A DNA stretch of 11,459 nt from Acetobacteraceae bacterium (GCA_027311485.1 DAICYU010000079.1:1-11459); one strand, 5' to 3'; positions 1 to 7,171 are shown, counted from the stretch's first letter. The notes: generated from the sequence alone by a model not told the origin. Numbers and translations are program-made.

Positions 1-1
1 C

Positions 2-79
2 TCGTCGGTTCAAGCTGCACCGCCGATGCATGGAGACATGGCGGCGCAGCACATCCTCAGGCCTCTCAAAGGCAAATAG
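2..79 (+). CDS. possible C-terminal tail of a plus-strand gene cut by the window edge
   Basis: Reading frame 2 is open from the window edge to a TAG at 77-79. It gives about 25 residues ending in HILRPLKGK, which has a plausible basic tail for a protein. If real, this gene converges on the dioxygenase gene, whose stop lies at 106-108, leaving 26 bases between the two stops. The piece is too short to assign to a family, and frame 1 is also open across this stretch, so this may be chance. An imperfect hairpin (14-50) lies inside it. Confidence 0.25.
   Translation, partial: SSVQAAPPMHGDMAAQHILRPLKGK
14..50. repeat. imperfect 11-bp inverted repeat (hairpin)
   Basis: GCTGCACCGCC (14-24) and GGCGGCGCAGC (40-50) are reverse complements at 10 of 11 positions, around a 15-base loop. 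No T-run follows on either strand, so it is not a typical intrinsic terminator. It may still end transcription between the converging genes, or it may be a chance structure within coding sequence. Confidence 0.35.
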
Positions 80-105
80 TTACGCGACGGTGGCGGCCCG
101 CCCGC

Positions 106-903
106 TCATGCAGCGGCTTGGCTGACCCGTCTCGCATAGCGCGTCAGAGCGTCATCATCGGTTGGAATGATCGGGGCGAAGTCGGTGTGGGCGATCCACT
201 CCGGCCGCGTTGGCTTGCGGATGTAGTTGGATACGGCGTTCAGGGTCAGATAGACGATCTTACGCGGATACGGTGTGATATTGCCGGCTGACCCATGCAC
301 CAGGTTGCCATGGAACATCAGCAAGCCGCCGGGCTTACCCGTCGGGGCGACAATCCCGCCCGTCTCGACCAGCTTGGTCACGGTTTCCTCGTCCAGGGTC
401 CAAAGCGGATATGACGTGGTCGTCAGATCGTGGCCCGCTGCCAGCACGCCTTGGGTATGGCTACGCGGCACCAGCATCAATGGGCCATTGATCGGCATCA
501 CCTCATCGAGGAACACCGCGATATTCATGGCGCGGGGTTCCGGCATGCCGTCATCACGCGCCCAGGTGCCGTAGTCCTGGTGCCATTGCCAGACATCGCC
601 CGTGAAGCTGGCCTTCGCGTTGATCTTGTACTGGTGCATGTAAACCTGCTCACCGAACAGTTGTTCGATAGGACCGATCATCCGAGGATGATGCGCCAGC
701 AGGCCATGCGCTTCATTGTACAGGTGTGCGGCAAAAGCCGTGCGGGGCGCGCCGGACTTTTCACGCCAGACCTCCGGACGGTTCTGGCGATAGATCGCCT
801 CCGACTCCGAACGCAGGATGGCGACTTCCTCAGCGGTGAAGGTTTCCGGCAGAAACAGATAGCCTTCCTCGTGGAACTGGCGAACCTGATCGTTGGTTAG
901 CAT
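106..903 (-). CDS. PhyH/EctD-type Fe(II)/2-oxoglutarate-dependent dioxygenase
   Basis: This is a 265-residue cytoplasmic non-haem iron oxygenase of the phytanoyl-CoA dioxygenase superfamily. Such enzymes couple decarboxylation of 2-oxoglutarate to hydroxylation of a small substrate. The iron triad is visible as H108-x-D110 (in WQWHQDYGTW) and H203 (in LVHGSAGN), with R214 placed to bind the 2-oxoglutarate carboxylate. The segment from WHQD through DDGMP and NGPLMLVPRSH recalls ectoine hydroxylase EctD. However, the protein is shorter than EctD (about 300 residues) and no ect genes are present, so the substrate is unknown. The start at 903 is chosen because AAGGAGA lies 8 bases upstream. An upstream extension to 993 adds 30 charged residues that do not look like family sequence. 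The gene follows the ribosome factor gene after about 200 bases and probably has its own promoter. The family is clear; the substrate is not. Confidence 0.9.
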   Translation of the reverse strand: MLTNDQVRQFHEEGYLFLPETFTAEEVAILRSESEAIYRQNRPEVWREKSGAPRTAFAAHLYNEAHGLLAHHPRMIGPIEQLFGEQVYMHQYKINAKASFTGDVWQWHQDYGTWARDDGMPEPRAMNIAVFLDEVMPINGPLMLVPRSHTQGVLAAGHDLTTTSYPLWTLDEETVTKLVETGGIVAPTGKPGGLLMFHGNLVHGSAGNITPYPRKIVYLTLNAVSNYIRKPTRPEWIAHTDFAPIIPTDDDALTRYARRVSQAAA

Positions 904-1075
904 GGACCGTCTCTCCTTGTGCGTGCCAAGCGGCAATTCTGCTTCGTCCCGCGCTCTCTCCCCGGTGGCGCAGTCCCGCCTCCTTAGACCCAATCGCGAT
1001 AAAAGTCAGGCCGGCTGTTGAAATCCGCCGCGTCTAGCGTGGTTTAGCTGCGCTGACGGCAGCTTGCCCTGGATA
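904..1075. other. intergenic region upstream of the dioxygenase gene
   Basis: No gene is supported here. Near the dioxygenase start there is a strong Shine-Dalgarno sequence (AAGGAGA on the minus strand, about 912-918). A minus-strand pair TTTCAA...TATCGC with a 16-base gap (around 997-1024) could be a weak sigma70 promoter, but it matches the consensus poorly and I do not call it. Confidence 0.3.
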
Positions 1076-1101
1076 ACCGGCCGCTCCAACCCTCGGCCGG
1101 T
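1076..1101 (-). terminator. possible terminator hairpin after the ribosome factor gene
   Basis: ACCGGCCG (1076-1083) and CGGCCGGT (1094-1101) form a perfect 8-bp GC-rich stem with a 10-base loop. On the minus strand it begins 6 bases after the TAG stop (1108-1110) and is followed by TTATCC, which is only a short, interrupted T-tract. Its position fits an end to the ABC/rutA/hpf transcription unit. The weak T-run keeps the confidence moderate. Confidence 0.5.
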
Positions 1102-1107
1102 CATACG

Positions 1108-1677
1108 CTAGGTCGACGTACCTCCAGCCCGAACCTTGGTCGCCGTTGGGCCGGCATCGCCTTCTTCCTCGACGTAATGGACCAGGTCACCGACCTTCAG
1201 ATCCTCAAACCGGCTGTCTGTGACGCTGTCACGGTGAAAATACAGTTGTGTGCCGGTATTCGTCAGGATGAAGCCGTGATCGGTGCCTGGCTCAATCAAG
1301 GTAACCTGCCCCGCCATCGCATGGGCGCTGGGCGCGGCGGTGTCTTCCCGACTAGACCGTTTAAAGGACTCCAGCTGCTTCTCCGCGGCGTCGAACGCAT
1401 CACGGACTGACGTCCACGCATCCGGATTGGCGTATTTCTCCTTCGCCCGGTGCGGCTCTCGCGAAACAGCAAGATCCCGGCCCGGCACGCTCATCACGAC
1501 ATGAACATCAAAGATGTTGCCGGTACGATGTCTGTTGTGCAGCTTCTCCACAGAAACCCGGCAGCCGATCAGCCGGCCGTAGCGTCTCTCCAGCTTGTCC
1601 ACTCGGCCGCGGATATCGGCCTCGAGCGACGGGGACGAATCCATATTGTGAAAAGCGATATCCAGCGGACGATCCAT
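1108..1677 (-). CDS. hpf: HPF/RaiA-type ribosome hibernation factor fused to a cold-shock-like domain
   Basis: This 189-residue protein has two domains. Residues about 3-105 look like the HPF/RaiA (YfiA) ribosome-binding fold, containing LDIAFHNMDSSPSLEADI, the basic KLERRYGRLIGCRV segment, and FDVHVVMSVPGRDLAV. Such proteins bind the decoding region of the 30S subunit and silence or dimerise idle ribosomes. Residues about 122-183 resemble a cold-shock (OB-fold) domain: GQVTLIEP, DHGFIL, then LYFHRDSV in the RNP2 position and KVGDLVHYVEEE. The usual KWFN of RNP1 is not kept. The C-terminal dimerisation domain of long HPF is replaced by this module. ATG at 1677 is preferred because GAGG lies 8 bases upstream; a GTG at 1707 would add 10 residues. 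The gene lies 71 bases after the ABC ATPase gene on the same strand and may be read through from it or have its own promoter. Confidence 0.9.
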   Translation of the reverse strand: MDRPLDIAFHNMDSSPSLEADIRGRVDKLERRYGRLIGCRVSVEKLHNRHRTGNIFDVHVVMSVPGRDLAVSREPHRAKEKYANPDAWTSVRDAFDAAEKQLESFKRSSREDTAAPSAHAMAGQVTLIEPGTDHGFILTNTGTQLYFHRDSVTDSRFEDLKVGDLVHYVEEEGDAGPTATKVRAGGTST

Positions 1678-1748
1678 GATGCGGCCCTCGACAGAAAGCA
1701 GACGCACAGGGAACGAACCATCCGGGCCGGAGTTGCTTTGTCCGTTCG

Positions 1749-2738
1749 TCAGGCCTCGATCAGCGCATGGCTGTCCTGCTCGGACCAGACGAGAATTGCA
1801 TGATCACCGGGTTGGGCGGGCTTACGGTAGAAAATCTGATCGGGCACCAGAGCCGCTATCTCATCACCGGTTTCCGTCTTCATCGCCACGCGCACCGTTG
1901 CGCCCTGGTATTCGACCGCGACGACGTGTCCGGTAACGTGCGGCCCATCTTCCGGCGCCCCTAACCAGCAGCGGTCTGCCCGGACCGCGATGGGACCCTG
2001 GCCGGCGTGCAACACGTTGTGACTGCCGATAAACCGCGCAATGAACGGACTCACCGGCCGTTCAAACACGTCCCGCGGATGCGCCGCCTGCCGGATATGG
2101 CCGCCTTCCATCACAACCATCAGGTCGGCAAGCGCCATGGCTTCATCCTGGCTGTGAGTCACGTGGATGAAGGTAATTTCCAGCTCCCGCTGCAGCCGCT
2201 TGAGTTCTTCCCGCACCTTGATGCGCAGAAAAGGATCCAGCGCCGACAAGGGCTCGTCGAGCAACAGCACCTTGGGTCGTGTGATCAGAGCCCGCGCCAG
2301 TGCAATCCGCTGCTGCTGTCCGCCCGACAACTGGGCCGGAAGCCGGTCGGCGAACGCTTCCATGTGCACCAGAGCCAGGAACTCCCGCGCTCTCTTATGA
2401 CGCTCCTGCTTGGCGACCTTCCGCATTTTCAGGCTGAACGCCACGTTCTCCAGGCACGACATATGCGGGAACAGCGCATAGCTCTGGAACATCATCGCCG
2501 TGCCGCGCTTCACCGGCGGCAGGTCAGATACGTTCTGGCCGTGGATCAGAATATCCCCGTCGGTAAACGCCTCATGCCCTGCAATCATGCGCAGCGTAGT
2601 GGTCTTGCCGCAACCGCTGGGCCCTAGCAGGCAACAGTATGTTGCACGCGGAATGCGCAGGGAAATGGCATCCACCGCAAGTGTGTCTCCATAGCGCTTG
2701 GTAACGGAGACAAGCTCCACGTCGTAACGCGTATCCAT
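1749..2738 (-). CDS. ABC importer ATP-binding protein, PotA-like
   Basis: This 329-residue ATPase powers the importer formed by the two preceding permeases and the Tat-exported binding protein. The motifs are intact: Walker A GPSGCGKT (39-46), Q-loop Q85 in MMFQSYALFPH, signature LSGGQ (137-141) followed by QQRIALARAL, Walker B VLLLDE (157-162), D-loop SALD (165-168) and switch histidine H195 in VTHSQDEA. The C-terminal 90 or so residues fit the TOBE regulatory domain of the polyamine/iron/sulfate (CUT1-like) importer ATPases. Its ATG overlaps the stop of the upstream permease by one base (TAATG), so translation is probably coupled. Length and layout are typical of PotA/FbpC-type proteins. 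The transported compound cannot be read from the ATPase. Confidence 0.95.
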   Translation of the reverse strand: MDTRYDVELVSVTKRYGDTLAVDAISLRIPRATYCCLLGPSGCGKTTTLRMIAGHEAFTDGDILIHGQNVSDLPPVKRGTAMMFQSYALFPHMSCLENVAFSLKMRKVAKQERHKRAREFLALVHMEAFADRLPAQLSGGQQQRIALARALITRPKVLLLDEPLSALDPFLRIKVREELKRLQRELEITFIHVTHSQDEAMALADLMVVMEGGHIRQAAHPRDVFERPVSPFIARFIGSHNVLHAGQGPIAVRADRCWLGAPEDGPHVTGHVVAVEYQGATVRVAMKTETGDEIAALVPDQIFYRKPAQPGDHAILVWSEQDSHALIEA

Positions 2739-3577
2739 TATCCAGCCTCGATCGTCGTCTTGCCCCGCCGGCGCTGCATCCGCACCACCAGCAGCAGCGA
2801 GAAGGTTATCACCAGAAATGAAGCCCCTGTTGTCAGCGTGCCAATCGCAAACAACGTGGGCGAAGTATCCGAGGAGATCAGCGCATAAATCTCGAGCGGC
2901 AGCGTATTCTTCGGGCCGATGGTCAGCGTCGTCCGTGCATACTCGTCATAGGACAGGGTAAACGCACCCATGGCGACGCCGATGATGCCGGGCAGCAGAA
3001 TAGGAATCGTCACGTAGCGCAGCCGTTGCCAGGCGCTGGCGCCTAGATCGGCGGCAGCTTCCTCCCACGAGCGATTGAATCGGTTTACCACGGCAAACAT
3101 GGCGAACAGACCGAACGGCAGAGTCCAGGTCAGCTGCGCCCCCATGGCCGAGGTGAACAGGCTCGGCTGCAGCCCAAGGAACTGAAATCCCAGACCAATC
3201 CCAAATCCCACCAACAGGCTCGGCATCACCAAACTGGCAACCGCCAGATAGAATATCACGCCGGACCCGGGAAACCGGCGCCTGAAACCTAGCCCAGCCG
3301 CGACCGCAAAGATCACCGTCAGGACGCTGACCACGATCGCCAGGCTCAGCGAGCGTTCAAACGACACGGGTATGTTTGCCATCTGCCCGGGCTGGAGGAT
3401 CTGCCTGAACCAGGTCAAGGAGGTGCCAACCATCGGGAACGTCACGCCGCCGTTCGGGCCCTGGAAGGACAGCACGTAGATCACGAGCATCGGTCCATAC
3501 AGAAACAATAGAAACGCGGCGAACAATGTCGCCAGCGCGTAGAACGTCCAGGGACGTTTTTCACTCACGCCAGGCAT
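2738..3577 (-). CDS. ABC importer permease, PotC-like
   Basis: This 279-residue inner-membrane permease has about six hydrophobic segments (roughly residues 14-38, 74-97, 106-129, 147-165, 196-211 and 242-266). The cytoplasmic EAA loop that docks on the ATPase is at about 172-192 (EEAAADLGASAWQRLRYVTI). It belongs to the BPD_transp_1 family and, as the second permease before the ATPase, takes the PotC place. Its ATG overlaps the stop of the PotB-like gene (TAATG at 3577), and its own stop overlaps the ATPase start in the same way. The equal lock-step overlaps imply that the subunits are made in fixed ratio. Confidence 0.95.
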   Translation of the reverse strand: MPGVSEKRPWTFYALATLFAAFLLFLYGPMLVIYVLSFQGPNGGVTFPMVGTSLTWFRQILQPGQMANIPVSFERSLSLAIVVSVLTVIFAVAAGLGFRRRFPGSGVIFYLAVASLVMPSLLVGFGIGLGFQFLGLQPSLFTSAMGAQLTWTLPFGLFAMFAVVNRFNRSWEEAAADLGASAWQRLRYVTIPILLPGIIGVAMGAFTLSYDEYARTTLTIGPKNTLPLEIYALISSDTSPTLFAIGTLTTGASFLVITFSLLLVVRMQRRRGKTTIEAG

Positions 3578-4509
3578 TACTTCACCAATTCCTTCCGGAC
3601 ATCAACGATCTTCATCATGATGCCGACGATGATCGCAACGAAGACGACCAAAACCATTGCGTTTGCCGAGGCAGGTGGATATTCCATCGCCTGGATCTGG
3701 GTAGACAACATCGAAACGATGGACGCGCTTTGCCCGCCGCTCATTTGCCGCACCACGAAGTAGTCGCCCATCACCTGTGTGAACACCAGCATCGAACCCA
3801 GCGTGATGCCTGTCTTCGCCAGCGGTATCACCACCTGCGACATGGTCTGCCAACGTGTGGCACCGGCATCGTGCGCCGCCTCGATCAGGGCCCGGTCGAT
3901 TTTCGACAGGGAGTTGGCGATCGGACCCACCATGAGCAACGTGAACAGGTGGACATAGGTGATGACCACCGCGAAGTCCGAGAACAGCAGGAAGTCCAGC
4001 GGGTGGCTCGTCAACCCAAGTTTCAACAGCATCGTATTGAACGCGCCGTTCCGGCCTAGAAAGGGGATCCAGGCGATCGTGCGAATGATCCCCGATGTCC
4101 AGAACGGGATCGCACACAGAAGGAACAGTACCATCCGGATAACCGAATTACGTACGTGGAAAATCAGGAAATAGGCGATGTTGAAACCAAGGAACAGCGT
4201 GATCGCCCAGACGATCACGGCAAACTTCAGGGAACTGACGTACACGCGCCAGGTTGCCGGGGTGGTGAGCAGGTCGCGGTAATTGTCCAGCAGGAAGGCC
4301 GGATAGATGCCCACACGGTCGTAGTCGAAAAAACTGACAGCCAGAAACAGCAGGGTTGGCAGGGCAAACAACACGAGCAGGATCACCGCCAGCGGCCCAA
4401 CCTGGAACCAGGATGTAAGCCACGCGGGACGCAGTCCGGCGCGGCGCCCGGACAATCCCGCGTTGGTCCTGCCGAATGGCAGGATCGAACTCAGGCTCAG
4501 ACTTGTCAT
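3577..4509 (-). CDS. ABC importer permease, PotB-like
   Basis: This 310-residue inner-membrane permease pairs with the PotC-like subunit. A cytoplasmic, basic N-terminal tail of about 35 residues comes before the first membrane span (38-60). Further spans lie near 95-117, 123-145, 178-198, 233-250 and 284-302. The EAA loop (about 210-230, EAAHDAGATRWQTMSQVVIP) is intact. Its ATG overlaps the stop of the monooxygenase gene in an ATGA (4506-4509), which ties import and oxidation genes together by translation. The family is PotB/HisM-type binding-protein-dependent permeases; substrate specificity is not visible. Confidence 0.95.
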   Translation of the reverse strand: MTSLSLSSILPFGRTNAGLSGRRAGLRPAWLTSWFQVGPLAVILLVLFALPTLLFLAVSFFDYDRVGIYPAFLLDNYRDLLTTPATWRVYVSSLKFAVIVWAITLFLGFNIAYFLIFHVRNSVIRMVLFLLCAIPFWTSGIIRTIAWIPFLGRNGAFNTMLLKLGLTSHPLDFLLFSDFAVVITYVHLFTLLMVGPIANSLSKIDRALIEAAHDAGATRWQTMSQVVIPLAKTGITLGSMLVFTQVMGDYFVVRQMSGGQSASIVSMLSTQIQAMEYPPASANAMVLVVFVAIIVGIMMKIVDVRKELVK

Positions 4510-5588
4510 GCAGCCTGCTTGATCTGATCCCGGCAGCGCATCAGCGGCATGATGCGGGTGCCGAACTGCTCCATGCCGATTACGAAGTCATCGAAGGTCA
4601 TCATCACCCCGCGGACACCCGGGACTTGCGACAACTCATCGAGCATGTGCGCGACCTTCGCGTAGGACCCGACCAGCACGCCCTGATTGGTCGGCAGCCT
4701 GTCGACGCCCAGAAGGCGGCGACGGTTCGGTTGCGCATAGATGTCCTGGCTTGGATCATCCTGCGCCTGCTCATCGCGGTAGGCCAGTGCTTCCAGGTCG
4801 GTACCGGCTTTGTAATGCTCCCACTTCGCTTCAGCCGCTGCGTCGGTTTCATCGGCGATGATCATCGTCAGAACCAGGGCACCGCAATCGCGCCCCGTCT
4901 CCTCACTGGCCTTGACCAGCCGTGCCACGCTCGGGCCAACAGCGGTGGGGGCGTTGTACCCGAAGCTGGCACAGAAATTGTAGTCGGCGTACTGCGCGGC
5001 AAAGCGGGTTCCCGCATCGCTTTGCGCCGCGCAGATGATCGGAATGTTGCTCGACGGCATGGGCAGGCAGCGGCAGTCGTCCATCTTGAAGAAGCTGCCT
5101 TTGAAATCGGACTGGCCAGTCTCCCACAGCTGCTTCATGATCGTGACGTACTCGACGCAGTATTCGTAGCGGCGCTTATAATGCTCGCTGCCAGGCCAGA
5201 TGCCCATCTGCGTGTACTCACGCCGCTGCCAGCCGGAGATGATGTTCACGCCGAACCGACCGTGGGAAATCGAGTCGATCGTCGCGGCCATGCGGGCCGT
5301 GATGGGCGGCGGCAGCGTCAGCACGGCACACGTGGCGAACAGCTTGATGCGGGTGGTGGCCGCAGCAAGCCCCGCCATAAGCGTGAACGACTCCAGGTTG
5401 TAGTCCCAGAACTGCGACGGGCCGCCGAAGCCGTGCAGCTTGATCATGGACAGGGCAAAATCAAAGCCAAACTGTTCAGCTTTGTCGACGATCGCCTTGT
5501 TCAGATCGTAACTGGGCTTGTACTGCGGTGACGTTGTGGAGATCAGCCAGCCGTTGTTCCCGATGGGGATGAAGATACCAAGCTGCAT
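4506..5588 (-). CDS. rutA: RutA-type pyrimidine monooxygenase (FMN-dependent, luciferase-like)
   Basis: This 360-residue protein is a group C/luciferase-fold flavin monooxygenase. From memory of E. coli RutA it shares long blocks: IPIGNNGWLIST, DFALSMIKL-GFGG, LESFTLMAGLAA, ARMAATIDSIS-GRFGVN and WEHYKAG. The residues annotated in RutA as FMN contacts are all present here: I49-K50, N115, E124, R140-Y141 and S190. RutA uses reduced FMN and O2 to open the uracil ring between N3 and C4, giving a ureidoacrylate peracid. The ATG at 5588 has GGAGG 6 bases upstream. The gene lies 13 bases after the solute-binding protein gene and overlaps the PotB-like gene by 4 bases. No rutB-rutG genes accompany it, and the flavin reductase RutF is also missing, so reduced FMN must come from elsewhere. 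The substrate may be uracil, thymine or a related cyclic amide. The family call is firm; orthology to uracil-using RutA is likely but not proven. Confidence 0.88.
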   Translation of the reverse strand: MQLGIFIPIGNNGWLISTTSPQYKPSYDLNKAIVDKAEQFGFDFALSMIKLHGFGGPSQFWDYNLESFTLMAGLAAATTRIKLFATCAVLTLPPPITARMAATIDSISHGRFGVNIISGWQRREYTQMGIWPGSEHYKRRYEYCVEYVTIMKQLWETGQSDFKGSFFKMDDCRCLPMPSSNIPIICAAQSDAGTRFAAQYADYNFCASFGYNAPTAVGPSVARLVKASEETGRDCGALVLTMIIADETDAAAEAKWEHYKAGTDLEALAYRDEQAQDDPSQDIYAQPNRRRLLGVDRLPTNQGVLVGSYAKVAHMLDELSQVPGVRGVMMTFDDFVIGMEQFGTRIMPLMRCRDQIKQAA

Positions 5589-5601
5589 GACAATCCTCCG
5601 A

Positions 5602-6897
5602 TCAGGACGTGATGAATTCGTTCCAGCGGCGCGTCAGATAGCGGTCCTGATCCATCACCGAGTTCCAGACCGCGATGTTGCCCAGCCGTGTCCAGATATC
5701 GCCGCCGTCGCGGACATTTCCCGCCTTTTCCATCACTTTGCCGAACGGGCTCAGAATATCGGTCGCGGCAGGCTTGCCGCCGAACCAGTAATCCCACTCC
5801 GCCTGCGACAGGTATTTTTTGGCATTGTCCGGCTGCGCGGCATAATAGCCTTGCCGAGCGATGAAGGCGCCTTCGTAGCCGCCGGTGTACCAGTTGAGGT
5901 ATTCATAGAAGCAGTCCAGCTTCAGGCCGGTGACGTGCTTCATGGCGCCAAGGGTATAAGCCCAGCCGCGGTAGCCTTCCTTCAACGGCTGGAATGCGCA
6001 TGAAATGCCGCGCGAGCGGACCGCGGCGACTGCCGGCGACCACATCGACTGGATTACGACCTCGCCGGAGGCCATCAGGTTCACCGACTGGTCGAACGAG
6101 CTCCAAAATGAGCGAAACTGCCCATACCGCTTCACCTCCAGCATCGTGTTGATAGTCTTGTCGATTTCGGCCTTCGTCATGTTGCCCTTGTTGCCGTACT
6201 TGATGTCCCCGCGCGCCTCCATGGCCATGGCAACGTCGATGATGCCGATGGTCGGGTTGTCCTGCAGCGCTGCCTTGCCTTTAAAATCCGGGCTGAGCAG
6301 GTCTGCCCAGCTGTCGACCTTGCGGCCAACCAGATCGGGACGAATGCCAAGCGTGTCACCGTTGATGACGGTTGGAACGCCGGTGACGTATTCCGTGGGT
6401 GCGCCGTTGCTGACCTTCTGGCCGTCCGGGCCGGTAGCGTACAGCACCATCATGGGTGTGATGCCCTGCGATGGGGCTTTACGTCCGTCCGGATATTCGC
6501 CCTTGGTCAGCAGCGGGATCGTCTTGTCCCAATATTTGGCCTTCACGAGCGGAATCGCCTGCAACACATTCCGGCCGGTCAGGTAACGGAGATACACCAG
6601 GCTGATATCGGCGCAATCGATAGCGCTGGACTGGGATAGAAAGCGGTTCAGCAGGTCGGCGTTTTCCGACGCCTGCATCTGCACGGTGAATCCGAGGTCT
6701 TTGCTCGCCTGCTCGGCGATCGCAGGGATCGCGGTGACCGGCGGACCGGCATGGTGCAGGACGATATCCTTGATGTTCTGGGCCCAGATGGTCGGGAAGC
6801 CGGAAATCGCGTTCGAGCCGATGGCGGCACCGGCTATGGCTGCCGCACTTTTGATCACGGTTCGCCGTGAGATCGCCGTGCCGCTGCGTGACGTCAT
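5602..6897 (-). CDS. Tat-exported ABC solute-binding protein (PotD-like)
   Basis: This 431-residue periplasmic binding protein should capture the substrate for the downstream permeases. The N-terminus has a twin-arginine signal: SRRTVIK (10-16), then an alanine/glycine-rich hydrophobic stretch (17-32) and a likely cleavage after IWA (37-39). The mature part looks like an extracellular solute-binding protein of family 1 (PotD/spermidine-iron type), with DADIS-like and SGEVVIQSMW-type segments of the hinge/ligand region. ATG at 6897 is chosen because it places the Tat motif correctly and has GAGGA about 8 bases upstream; a GTG at 6960 would add 21 residues ahead of it. It is the first gene of the operon. 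Tat export suggests that it folds before export. The ligand is unknown; the linked rutA suggests a pyrimidine or related nitrogen compound rather than a polyamine. Confidence 0.9.
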   Translation of the reverse strand: MTSRSGTAISRRTVIKSAAAIAGAAIGSNAISGFPTIWAQNIKDIVLHHAGPPVTAIPAIAEQASKDLGFTVQMQASENADLLNRFLSQSSAIDCADISLVYLRYLTGRNVLQAIPLVKAKYWDKTIPLLTKGEYPDGRKAPSQGITPMMVLYATGPDGQKVSNGAPTEYVTGVPTVINGDTLGIRPDLVGRKVDSWADLLSPDFKGKAALQDNPTIGIIDVAMAMEARGDIKYGNKGNMTKAEIDKTINTMLEVKRYGQFRSFWSSFDQSVNLMASGEVVIQSMWSPAVAAVRSRGISCAFQPLKEGYRGWAYTLGAMKHVTGLKLDCFYEYLNWYTGGYEGAFIARQGYYAAQPDNAKKYLSQAEWDYWFGGKPAATDILSPFGKVMEKAGNVRDGGDIWTRLGNIAVWNSVMDQDRYLTRRWNEFITS

Positions 6898-7027
6898 GCT
6901 GCTCGTCCTCGGAATGATAGGCGAATGTTGCCGGCGAGGATAAGCACAACTCAAATGCACTGCAATGCAACATGACGCGCTTATAGACAGAAAATGCCCA
7001 TGAAATACGTAAAACGCCTATAACATA

Positions 7028-7047
7028 GTCTAATACGACTATTAGAC
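7028..7047. promoter_or_regulatory. perfect 8-4-8 palindrome, candidate operator
   Basis: GTCTAATA, cgac, TATTAGAC is a perfect inverted repeat with a 4-base centre. It lies directly downstream of the candidate minus-strand -10 element and would cover the predicted start site of the ABC/rutA operon, a good place for a repressor. The arms do not match the RutR consensus (TTGACCA-N2-TGGTCAA). The binding protein is unknown; GntR- or TetR-family regulators use sites of this size. Confidence 0.6.
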
Positions 7048-7048
7048 G

Positions 7049-7075
7049 ATCATATTATGCTCGAGATTCGTTCAA
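7049..7075 (-). promoter_or_regulatory. candidate sigma70-type promoter of the ABC/rutA operon
   Basis: On the minus strand TTGAAC (7075-7070) and TATGAT (7054-7049) are separated by 15 bases. The -10 matches the consensus at 5 of 6 positions and the -35 at 4 of 6. The spacer is short of the ideal 17, which may mark a regulated or activator-assisted promoter. The expected start, near 7042, falls inside the palindrome at 7028-7047. Confidence 0.4.
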
Positions 7076-7164
7076 TGTCTTGACGCGTGTCCGGTGGCGT
7101 CTGCAAGCCGAACCATTCACAGCACCCCGACACGAACCGCATCGTCGATCGCCGGATCATCGAA

Positions 7165-7171
7165 TTGACCA
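7165..7171 (+). promoter_or_regulatory. RutR-like half-site
   Basis: TTGACCA is identical to one half of the known RutR operator (TTGACCA-N2-TGGTCAA), but the second half is absent. It lies about 90 bases upstream of the candidate promoter of the rutA-containing operon. A 7-base match in this space is not strongly improbable by chance. Confidence 0.15.

Noticed and set aside
904..993. 30-residue N-terminal extension of the dioxygenase
   Set aside because: The ATG at 903 has a strong AAGGAGA site, and the extension is charged and unlike the family.
1713..1749. ACGAAC/GTTCGT inverted repeat between the ATPase and hpf genes
   Set aside because: A 6-bp stem around a 25-base loop is too weak to call a terminator or operator.
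2007..2627. 206-residue plus-strand frame
   Set aside because: It is the antisense of the ABC ATPase, whose motifs are all intact on the minus strand.
4476..5531. 351-residue plus-strand frame
   Set aside because: It is antisense to the rutA homologue and has no family motif; open only because of high GC.
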